A stretch of DNA of 22,256 bases from Candidatus Heimdallarchaeota archaeon LC_3 (GTDB taxonomy: Archaea; Asgardarchaeota; Heimdallarchaeia; Hodarchaeales; LC-3), in contig MDVS01000143.1 in assembly GCA_001940645.1 (NCBI GenBank), forward strand, positions 1-22,256. Direction: 5' to 3'. Positions within the stretch are counted from its first letter, which is position 1; each line of letters opens with the position of its first letter. Below, piece by piece: positions 15,839-22,020 of this stretch. The notes below the pieces were generated by a model. The model was not told the origin of the DNA and did not search any database. It was given only the letters and a program-made list of their open reading frames with translations. Made by a program: the position numbers and the translations under genes.

Positions 15839-15984
15839 TTATAAAAAGGATGGGAACGAGATCCTACAAGATATCTTATTGTTGCTATCGTGATTGGGGT
15901 TGTTTTTTTCCTCTTGAATTTAATATCAATACTTTCTGTAGAACTGGATCTTCTTGTTGTGGTTCAATTCTACTCATAAATCCA
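15839..15984 (+). pseudogene. Detached signal-peptide start of the repeat propeller gene
   Basis: A TATA-like ttataaaaagg (about 15839-15849) is followed by a frame encoding RYLIVAIVIGVVFFLLNLIS and a further hydrophobic stretch, ending in TAA about 130 nt later. A GTG within it could start a signal peptide. The repeat propeller frame opens only at about 16021, in another frame. I read this as the original promoter and signal peptide of that gene, separated from it by frameshift or deletion. Confidence 0.4.
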
Positions 15985-16021
15985 ATTTTTTTTTTGTTGA
16001 GTTAAATTACCGAAACTTTAA

Positions 16022-16993
16022 AATTTCTCTAGTATTATTCTTCTTGCTGGATCTACTGGATCATTTGGAGCAGGTGGAGAAGATATGTGGTTGGTCAAAA
16101 CTGATAGTACAGGTGTTGAGCAATGGAATAAGACCTATGGTGGATTAGAATTTGAGGGAGCACATGCTGTTATTGAAACAACTGATGGTGGATATCTTCT
16201 TGCTGGATCTACTGAATCATTTGGAGCAGGTGGAGAAGATATGTGGCTGGTCAAAACCGATAGTACTGGTGTTGAGCAATGGAACAAAACTTATGGTAAA
16301 AATGGAAGTGAGGGAGCTACTTCCGTGATTAAAACGTCTGATGGTGGATATCTCCTTGTAGGTGTTACTATATCTTTTGGAGAGGGTAAAGGAGATTTCT
16401 GGTTGGTCAAAACTGATAGTACTGGTATTGAACAATGGAACCAAACCTATGGTGGATTAGAACCTGAACTAGCTAATTCAGTACTTGAGACAAGTGATGG
16501 AGGCTATGTTCTCCTAGGCATTACGAGTTCCTTTAGAGAAGATAATATTGATATATGGCTTATCAAAATGGATAGTTCTGGTATTGAACAATGGAACCAG
16601 ACCTATGGTGGATCAGAATTTGATGTAGCTTATTCTGTGATTAAAACGGTCGATTGTGGTTATCTTCTTGCAGGCAGGACTAACTCCTTTGAGGAGGGTA
16701 ATACCGATATGTGGCTCATCAAGACTAATAGTACTGGTGTTGAGGAATGGACCCAGACCTATGGAGGATCAGAATGTGACTTAACTTATTCTGTAATTGA
16801 GACAACCGATGGTAGTTATCTCCTTACTGGATTTACTGGATCTTTTGGAATGGGTAGCAATGATATATGGTTGATAAAAGTAACCATTCCGTTTATTAAA
16901 CCTGTTAACGGACAAACATCGGGATTTATCTTTATTTCTTTCTTCAGCGCAATAATCATTTTTTCAATAAGACAGAAACGAAAAATAGAATAA
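16022..16993 (+). CDS. Surface-anchored repeat beta-propeller protein, 5' end damaged
   Basis: The frame opens after TAA at about 16018; the first ATG is 16085, giving 302 aa, but repeat homology (LLAGSTGSFGAGGED) extends to about 16040. Five tandem 52-residue units follow, each with ETTDGGYLLAGSTxSFGxGxxDxWLVKTDSTGxEQWNxTYGG, and a partial sixth. The first units are nearly identical at DNA level (156-bp period). A C-terminal membrane helix (GFIFISFFSAIIIFSI) and basic tail RQKRKIE anchor it. Such blades occur in secreted archaeal beta-propellers, where they mediate binding. With no signal peptide in frame, this copy may not be exported; a displaced signal peptide lies just upstream. The repeats may be expanding or contracting by recombination. 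Confidence 0.75.
   Translation, partial: NFSSIILLAGSTGSFGAGGEDMWLVKTDSTGVEQWNKTYGGLEFEGAHAVIETTDGGYLLAGSTESFGAGGEDMWLVKTDSTGVEQWNKTYGKNGSEGATSVIKTSDGGYLLVGVTISFGEGKGDFWLVKTDSTGIEQWNQTYGGLEPELANSVLETSDGGYVLLGITSSFREDNIDIWLIKMDSSGIEQWNQTYGGSEFDVAYSVIKTVDCGYLLAGRTNSFEEGNTDMWLIKTNSTGVEEWTQTYGGSECDLTYSVIETTDGSYLLTGFTGSFGMGSNDIWLIKVTIPFIKPVNGQTSGFIFISFFSAIIIFSIRQKRKIE
16040..16850 (+). repeat. Tandem 156-bp coding repeats (propeller blades)
   Basis: About five and a half units of 156 bp. Units starting near 16040 and 16196 are almost identical; later units diverge progressively, as expected from recent duplication at the 5' side. Confidence 0.85.
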
Positions 16994-17184
16994 AAATTTC
17001 AAATTTCTAAGTTATACTATGGTTATTTTATGTCTTTTTAGTATATATTATATAATTTTAGCTTATTATACGAATTAATGTATATTTATAGTAGTTTATC
17101 TTAAATTAAGATATATTAAAAGAATAATTGCAGAGCTTAATCATTGGGGATTACATGCTCACTCAGTATCAGCTTTTATTATCA

Positions 17185-17595
17185 TTATATTGGCCATTCA
17201 ACAATTTTTAGATTAGCGATATTTTCAAAATGCTTTACATTGCTTGTAACTAAAGCAGTGTCTAAATTTTTAGCAGTAGCAGCTATATACAAATCATGAA
17301 GATCAATTGTTTTACCAACTAGTTGTAAATCTACTCCTATAGTAGATGCTTCAATTGCAATAGTGGTATCTATGTCAACTATAATAAATGGAGATATAAA
17401 CTCGCTGAATTCAGCAAAATAATTACTTTTTTTCTTTTTCTTTAACGCTGTTAGATATACTCCCCACCATAGTTCGAATATCGTAACTGAACTTATATGA
17501 AGATCTGATTCTTCTTGCAAAGCATCAACACTATCAGAATGAGCTTCTGAATTTCTGTCCAGATCAATTAATACTGTTGTATCAAGGATTTTCAT
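17185..17595 (-). CDS. vapC: PIN-domain toxin ribonuclease (VapC), source of the 40-bp copy
   Basis: A 136-aa PIN domain starting at ATG 17595. Visible residues: D5 (KILDTTVLID), E41 (VTIFELWWG), D98/D101 (TIDLHDLYIAATA) and the last motif TALVTSNVKHF, where the fourth acidic residue is replaced by N or H, as in many VapC of this branch. Its start lies inside the last codons of the antitoxin gene (14-nt overlap), so the two are translationally coupled. A 40-bp part coding TAKNLDTALVTSN is copied exactly at 1998-2037. The Lys-rich insert ALKKKKKS at residues 50-57 is notable. Probably an active RNase. Confidence 0.9.
   Translation of the reverse strand: MKILDTTVLIDLDRNSEAHSDSVDALQEESDLHISSVTIFELWWGVYLTALKKKKKSNYFAEFSEFISPFIIVDIDTTIAIEASTIGVDLQLVGKTIDLHDLYIAATAKNLDTALVTSNVKHFENIANLKIVEWPI
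17239..17278 (-). repeat. vapC: 40-bp segment of vapC shared with 1998-2037 (copy B, native)
   Basis: Identical to copy A in the same orientation. This copy is embedded in an intact PIN domain, so it is the likely donor. Confidence 0.9.
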
Positions 17596-17803
17596 TTGAG
17601 ATACGATCCAGAGTCCTTAAACTTGCTTTACGAATGTCATCTAAAGTAATATCAGAATCAATTAATTTCTTGCCTATTACTTCTGATAATTTCTTTTTTT
17701 TTCCTAATAAACGCAATATTGTTTCACTAAAGCTTTCATTTAGACGTTTTTCTTGGGAAAGTTTCTTGTAAGCGTTTTCACTAAGAGAAATATTTTTTGC
17801 CAT
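17582..17803 (-). CDS. vapB: Antitoxin of the minus-strand VapBC pair
   Basis: From ATG 17803 the product is 73 aa (MAKNISLSENAYKKLSQEKR). This start fits archaeal VapB antitoxins of the UPF0330 kind: a short strand and helix-turn-helix-like segment (NISLSENAYKKL, SFSETILRLLGKKKKLSE), then an acidic helix for toxin binding (LIDSDITLDDIRKASLRTLD). The frame is open to 17851, but those 16 residues (from an upstream ATG) contain the operator-like repeats. The TATA-like atatatata sits about 29 nt before ATG 17803, so transcripts are probably leaderless from there. It overlaps the vapC start by 14 nt. Confidence 0.82.
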   Translation of the reverse strand: MAKNISLSENAYKKLSQEKRLNESFSETILRLLGKKKKLSEVIGKKLIDSDITLDDIRKASLRTLDRISNENP

Positions 17804-17804
17804 A

Positions 17805-17838
17805 TTACCTATATGGGTATGGTTACCTATATATATAT
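17805..17838 (-). promoter_or_regulatory. Promoter-operator of the minus-strand vapBC
   Basis: The 10-mer ttacctatat (plus-strand reading) occurs at 17805-17814 and 17823-17832, an 18-bp period. The second copy runs into the TATA box (17828-17838) and the first abuts the ATG. This is the arrangement of an autorepressor operator. Just upstream (17839-17857) the 7-bp inverted repeat ctttctt/aagaaag has a 5-nt loop. Confidence 0.6.
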
Positions 17839-17857
17839 CTTTCTTTTGCAAAGAAAG

Positions 17858-18191
17858 GTTAGAAAACTTTACTAAAAAAAATTGGAAAAATTAATTAACA
17901 CATGTAACCTAAAAATATTATTTCTATGATTTTTAATCAGAATTTATAAGACAAGAATTATTTTGTATATGAAACTAGAATAGGGGGACTTAAAGTTACA
18001 ATAGTTAAAATTCAAGATTAAATTAACAAAAATAAAATGGATACAGCATTAGAATATATCGAATCTCTTGATCAAGATGATTTTTTACTACAAATATTTC
18101 TTCATCCATTCCTATTCTTTCATCCTTTCCCGTGTTCATAGGTTGGTTTCTGATATATTATTTTGATACGTTTTCTTGTTTTTCCAGAAAG
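17858..18191. other. Spacer between two divergent vapBC operons
   Basis: AT-rich sequence with one 34-codon frame from ATG 18037 (MDTALEYIESLDQDDFLLQI, then an odd Phe/Pro-rich end) that I do not accept as a gene, though the first half is protein-like and may be a relic. Nothing else is seen. Confidence 0.4.
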
Positions 18192-18228
18192 TTTATAATC
18201 CTATAGTAACTATAGTAACTATGGCAAC
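18192..18228 (+). promoter_or_regulatory. TATA box and period-9 repeats of the plus-strand vapBC
   Basis: TATA-like tttataa at 18192-18198, centred 26 nt before ATG 18221. Between them tatagtaac is repeated at 18202-18210 and 18211-18219, with a degenerate third copy tatggcaac at 18220-18228 over the start codon. A protein bound here would cover the transcription start, so autoregulation by the antitoxin is likely. Confidence 0.6.
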
Positions 18229-18481
18229 TACATTACAGTTAAATAAAAAGACCAAAGAAGAATTATTAATAGTAAAAGCACGTTTAGAACAAGAAACAGG
18301 GAAAAAACATACTCTAGATGACGCAATTCGTTGGTTAATTGAGAAAGACCGTAGCCCAAATGTAGATGAACGACTCAAAAGCACAAATGAAAGTTTTGGA
18401 GTAATTAAAGATTTAGAAATAACATTAGATGATCTTACTTCCCTTCGAAAAGAAAGGAGTTCACGATTTGAAGACATTTAA
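18221..18481 (+). CDS. vapB: Antitoxin of the plus-strand VapBC pair
   Basis: From ATG 18221 the product is 86 aa. The upstream frame to 18176 contains the promoter repeats and is rejected as start. Residues 1-45 form a ribbon-helix-helix-like DNA-binding unit: strand ATTLQLNKKTKEELL, helices IVKARLEQETGKKHTLDDAI and RWLIEKDR. The C-terminal part (LEITLDDLTSLRKERSSRFE) is the toxin-binding segment. It overlaps the toxin start by 14 nt, as in the minus-strand pair. The family is only generally recognised; the partner call is strong. Confidence 0.8.
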   Translation: MATTLQLNKKTKEELLIVKARLEQETGKKHTLDDAIRWLIEKDRSPNVDERLKSTNESFGVIKDLEITLDDLTSLRKERSSRFEDI

Positions 18482-18917
18482 TCAAGCAGTCGGGCCTTTT
18501 GTCGCAATTGATACAGGTGTTTTGCTTGAATTCTTAACTGGAACAGAAATTGGAAAGAAAATAGACCTTTTAATCTTTAAAAACACCTTTATAATATCAA
18601 TTTCAGTAACACCATTAACTTTGATAGAAATTTATTATTTGATAAGAAGAAAAAGTACAACTGACCGAACAAAAGCAATAATCAGAGATTTGAAGAGATT
18701 AGTAACAGAAATTCCAATTACAGAGTATCTAGAACTAATTGGAGAGATAAAAGCAGAAACAGCTCTTTCTTTAGCTGATTCAGCAATAATTGCTTTAGCT
18801 GAGTATAGAGAAATACCGGTCATTTTCAAAAAAGAACAGGAAATCGACAAAATATTGAAAAAAGCATTTTCTAGTCGATTTTTATCAAAAATTGTTTTTA
18901 TTGATGATTTTATATGA
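18468..18917 (+). CDS. vapC: PIN-domain toxin ribonuclease (VapC)
   Basis: I place the start at TTG 18468 (149 aa) because ggag lies 8 nt before it; the frame is open to ATG 18429, but that would overlap the antitoxin by 53 nt. PIN residues: D15 (VAIDTGVLLEFL), E54 (TLIEIYYLI), D104 (LSLADSAIIAL). The last motif, usually with Asp after LxT, reads VIFKKEQEID, so the fourth acid is D127 or E125 at best, an atypical site. It is very different from the minus-strand VapC across the spacer, so the two operons were assembled independently. Confidence 0.82.
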   Translation: MKTFNQAVGPFVAIDTGVLLEFLTGTEIGKKIDLLIFKNTFIISISVTPLTLIEIYYLIRRKSTTDRTKAIIRDLKRLVTEIPITEYLELIGEIKAETALSLADSAIIALAEYREIPVIFKKEQEIDKILKKAFSSRFLSKIVFIDDFI

Positions 18918-18928
18918 TAATATCCTAA

Positions 18929-18969
18929 GAATAATGTTTTATAATCAAAACATTACCAAAACATTATTC
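18929..18969. terminator. Bidirectional terminator-like inverted repeat
   Basis: Perfect 12-bp arms gaataatgtttt and aaaacattattc with a 17-nt loop. An inner alternative stem (aatgtttt/aaaacatt, 6-nt loop) shares the left arm. It lies between the stop of vapC and the stop of the convergent small ORF, where both transcripts would end. Confidence 0.6.
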
Positions 18970-19134
18970 AAGAATGTCTCGTATATCTGGAACAAATTTT
19001 TGGACTTTGTATAATAACTGCAAGTAATTATCACCAACTTCTATAACTGGATTAATAATACCTATACTATTATTTTCTGTTGTTAAAATAATCATGATAA
19101 GGAACAAGAGTATGAAGTAAAGATTTTTAGGCAA
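18964..19134 (-). CDS. Possible 56-aa secreted or membrane peptide
   Basis: From TTG 19134 the product starts with a signal-like helix (PKNLYFILLFLIMIILTTE), then a protein-like polar part (IGIINPVIEVGDNYLQLLYK, VQKFVPDIRDILE) to TAA 18964. Its stop codon lies in the right arm of the inverted repeat. Alternative start: ATG 19095. No family is recognised. The good terminator and balanced composition favour a real small gene, but it could be a fragment. Confidence 0.4.
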   Translation of the reverse strand: MPKNLYFILLFLIMIILTTENNSIGIINPVIEVGDNYLQLLYKVQKFVPDIRDILE

Positions 19135-19532
19135 ATAGATTGTGGTAAAGAGATTCGTTTAGAAAATCTTATTCCTTCTTAACCTTATTAAATCTTATTT
19201 GTAAATTCTATATCGTTTTTACCTGTGCATTCCCTAGCATTTGTATTCGATTTTCCTCAGGACCAATGACATCAATCTTTCACACTTTTACTAGTCTCGA
19301 GACAGATAATAAAATTAACATTATAAAAATAGTAAGACGACTCTTCTCTAAAGATGATAGCTCCTAATTTCGCTTTATAAATAGAATCAAATAATTACAG
19401 ATAGAAATTATGACTAATAGAAATTATTTTAAGAGAGAAATTAATATCCTTTTTTCCGTTAAAAATTTCAAATTAGGTTATTTAATGCTTAATTTAAAAT
19501 TTGAAAAAGAATTTACTTTGGAGTAAAATAAG
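19135..19532. other. Intergenic 398 bp, only a short relic
   Basis: No gene. A 24-codon minus-strand frame near 19215-19283 (KIDVIGPEENRIQMLGNAQV) looks protein-like but has no start and may be a relic. The right end holds tttaaaat at 19493-19500 and ggag at 19520-19523, the likely promoter and ribosome site of the next gene. Confidence 0.4.
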
Positions 19533-19958
19533 ATGTCAAATAAAGAAGAATTATTGAAAAATTTTTTCGATGCAGCTGAAGCAAATGATTTCAGTAAAGT
19601 TAAATCAATGGTTACAGATTCATTTATGTTTTCTGGTCCTGTTCCTGAGCCACTAAATAAACAAGGATATATGGGCTTTTTAAAAGGGAATGCAGTCGCA
19701 TTTAGCGAATTTAAGTATAATTACGAAAATTTTCAGGAATCAGGAGAAATGTGCAATTGTCGAGTTACTGTTTCAGGTAAACACACTGGAGAACTAACAG
19801 TTCCTGGGATGGATCCTATACCAGCAACTAATAAAAATTTTGTATTACCTAGTGAAACTGTTACCGCAACATTCGAAGGAGAAAAAATTTCTAAGCTAGA
19901 GGCTGATCCTCATCCTGAAGGAGGAATAAAAGGAATTATTAAACAATTAACTTCTTAA
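19533..19958 (+). CDS. SnoaL/NTF2-like protein
   Basis: A 141-aa protein with the usual NTF2-fold opening: helix EELLKNFFDAAEANDFSKVK followed by SMVTDSFMFSGPVPEPL, then GYMGFLKGNAVAFSEFKYNY and curved-sheet strands (CNCRVTVSGKHTGEL, KNFVLPSETVTATFEGEKIS). This matches SnoaL-like proteins, which may be cyclases, isomerases or binding proteins for small hydrophobic ligands. The acidic active-site dyad cannot be assigned by eye. ATG start with ggag 10-13 nt upstream and a TATA-like box at 19493-19500. It stands alone, followed by about 360 bp without a clear gene. Confidence 0.85.
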   Translation: MSNKEELLKNFFDAAEANDFSKVKSMVTDSFMFSGPVPEPLNKQGYMGFLKGNAVAFSEFKYNYENFQESGEMCNCRVTVSGKHTGELTVPGMDPIPATNKNFVLPSETVTATFEGEKISKLEADPHPEGGIKGIIKQLTS

Positions 19959-20317
19959 GATTTAGTTTTTAACAATTCTTTCTAATGGGATTCTCATGGT
20001 ATTTGCAAATGAATCAGGTAGTACAATCATATTTGAAAGCAAACTTACAGTGTAAAGACAGCTGATACTTGGGTTGATCAGAATTAAAAAAACCCAAAAT
20101 AGTAATTATAGTATTATTCATAATAAACCTTCGTTTAATGAAAAAATTTCAATTCTGGAATTTTTGGATAATAAATAAGAGATCATTCCAATATCCATAG
20201 ATAGATTTTCCAAACTAAACTATTTTTTCTTATTTCCTTCCTTTTGTTATTAAATTCTTTTAATTTTTAATTTAATAACTTAAAATTGGAGATTTTGATT
20301 TTTCAAAATGTTTACAA
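19959..20317. other. Intergenic 359 bp, one short relic
   Basis: The minus-strand frame ending near 19963 reads SNMIVLPDSFANTMRIPLER, followed by IVKN and TAA, which looks like the end of a real protein. It is open for only about 45 codons behind a stop, so it may be a truncated gene. Nothing else is recognised until the padR operator. Confidence 0.35.
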
Positions 20318-20389
20318 ATACTGTATCTGATACAGTATATTAGACAATATAGTATATTAATTAATACAGTATAATAGATGATACAATTT
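20318..20389 (+). promoter_or_regulatory. padR promoter-operator: palindrome plus 17-nt periodic array
   Basis: Perfect inverted repeat of arms atactgtatc and gatacagtat with one central base (20318-20338). The right arm begins a series with exact 17-nt period: atacagtat at 20330, atatagtat at 20347, atacagtat at 20364, and ataca at 20381 next to the TTG start. Successive sites would lie about 1.6 helical turns apart. The AT-rich units also contain TATA-like tatatta, so binding would block transcription. PadR repressors bind palindromes near their own promoters. Confidence 0.7.
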
Positions 20390-20939
20390 GATCAGTAATA
20401 TCAAAGGTTATGACGTAACGGCCTTAATAGAATCTGAACCATACCGTAAATTTCTAGAAAACTTTGAAAGTGACTTATTGCGAGGAATAGGGAAGATAAG
20501 TATATTGAAAGTCATTAAAAACTACGGAAAAAAGGGAGTGTATGGATATCAACTTCTCAAGGATCTTAAAGTTTTAACTAATAATATGTTAATGATAAAA
20601 GAAGGAACGCTTTATCCTTTATTGAGAAATCTTGAAAAATGGGAATTTAAAGGAAGGAGTCTTTCCTTAATTCAATCCTATAAACGTGTTGAACACGATC
20701 GTCCTAGAAAGTATTATTTTCTCACAGAAGAAGGAGCAAAAATACTCTCTCACTTAGAAGGCTTCTTTTCTAAGCTATTAGAAGCAATTTCATCTCTTAA
20801 CGATTTTCAAATCATATTAAATAAAGAAAAATATATTTTTTGTCAAAACTGTAAAAACAAAGTTGACAGTTCAGATAGTGATATTAATTTTTGTGATATA
20901 TGCGGATTTAACCTTAAAAAAATGCACTTGGAGGACTAA
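20388..20939 (+). CDS. PadR-family repressor with C-terminal zinc ribbon
   Basis: A 183-aa protein from TTG 20388. Residues 30-125 are a PadR winged helix: ISILKVIKNYGKKGVYGYQL, the recognition-helix region EGTLYPLLRNLEKW, and the wing DRPRKYYFLTEEGAKIL. Helices after 115 form the dimer arm. The C-terminus carries C152-x2-C155 and C169-x2-C172, a zinc ribbon not found in ordinary PadR proteins, which suggests metal or redox control. An N-terminal extension of about 29 residues precedes the domain. The HAAS membrane protein gene follows after 2 nt, its ggagg ribosome site lying in the last padR codons. It likely represses its own operon through the 17-nt array. Confidence 0.9.
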   Translation: MISNIKGYDVTALIESEPYRKFLENFESDLLRGIGKISILKVIKNYGKKGVYGYQLLKDLKVLTNNMLMIKEGTLYPLLRNLEKWEFKGRSLSLIQSYKRVEHDRPRKYYFLTEEGAKILSHLEGFFSKLLEAISSLNDFQIILNKEKYIFCQNCKNKVDSSDSDINFCDICGFNLKKMHLED

Positions 20940-20941
20940 AA

Positions 20942-21976
20942 ATGTCAAAAGAATCAGAAAAAATGGTTGAAAAATTTCTGGAAGAAATTAAGAAAAATTT
21001 ACCGGAATGGATTAAAGATAATGAAGAAAAAGTGGATGACATTATATTAGAAATACGTTCTCATATTTGGGATAGTGCATACGAGATTAGCGGATCTGAT
21101 GATCCGGATAGTGTCAGCATTGAAAAAGCAATCACTAGAATCGGAAGTCCAAAAGAAATAGCAAAAAGCTACAAAACACGTGGAACTCCTAAATATTTTA
21201 TTTCTGAGGAATTGTGGTCAACTTATAAAAAGATTATCTATGCTCTTATCGCTATAATATTCACATTAATCGTTATTGTTCAAATCATAATAGTTGAGCC
21301 AAATAATCTCTTACAAGCTATCATCAATAGTCTTATACTATCTTTAAACAGCATAACTATTTTTGTTGTTATTGTGACAATAATCTTCTTTTATTTGTCA
21401 GCTGAAGGATACTTCCCAGAAGATTTAGACTCAGAAGGTAAGATTCAAAGTGAAAGGGAAAAATTTGAATCTAAATACTATAAACCAGGAGAACTTCTTT
21501 TTAATGGCATAGCAGGTATAACTTTAGGTTTACTCTTAATAATCTTGCCTAAGGATATGATTGGATTATTTCGTGTTATTCTTAATTGGATTATTGAATT
21601 GTTAAATACTGGAACAGCCAATTATTCAGATTTTAATGTTTCTGGAGATTTAATAATTTGGATGACGGTAAGTGGTATTGTAACCATAATAACAGGTATT
21701 ATCTATCTAATGAAAATTCAGACTAAAGATCCAGAATTTCATATAGGTATGAGTTTTTTCTATTTTTTAGCTGAAATAGCTAATTTAGCTTTAGTCGTTT
21801 ACATATGGGTAAACATTGAACTTCTTCTAGAAGTTTTACCTCAATTATCTGAGAATATATTACTAATTCTTCTCGTTCTGGTTATTATAGGGATAGTTTT
21901 TGATTTATTCTCCACTGTTTCAAAAAGCATCAAATTATTTGATTTAAAAAACAATTCAGCATCATCTAATAACTAA
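20942..21976 (+). CDS. HAAS-domain multi-pass membrane protein
   Basis: A 344-aa protein. Residues 5-85 form the helical HAAS domain (VEKFLEEIKKNLPEWIKDNE, LEIRSHIWDSAYEI, SIEKAITRIGSPKEIAKSYK), the cytoplasmic module usually paired with PadR regulators. About six membrane helices follow, roughly at 98-118, 130-153, 187-203, 236-257, 271-291 and 304-322, with a charged loop at 154-182. It probably senses membrane or envelope state and passes it on to PadR or a transporter. Start ATG 20942 with strong ggagg at 20930-20934 overlapping the end of padR. The pairing is the standard PadR/HAAS arrangement; the membrane part is not a family I can name. Confidence 0.88.
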   Translation: MSKESEKMVEKFLEEIKKNLPEWIKDNEEKVDDIILEIRSHIWDSAYEISGSDDPDSVSIEKAITRIGSPKEIAKSYKTRGTPKYFISEELWSTYKKIIYALIAIIFTLIVIVQIIIVEPNNLLQAIINSLILSLNSITIFVVIVTIIFFYLSAEGYFPEDLDSEGKIQSEREKFESKYYKPGELLFNGIAGITLGLLLIILPKDMIGLFRVILNWIIELLNTGTANYSDFNVSGDLIIWMTVSGIVTIITGIIYLMKIQTKDPEFHIGMSFFYFLAEIANLALVVYIWVNIELLLEVLPQLSENILLILLVLVIIGIVFDLFSTVSKSIKLFDLKNNSASSNN

Positions 21977-22020
21977 ATAAAAAAAATCAAAAAAAATTCA
22001 AATTGAAGGAAAAAAATAAA

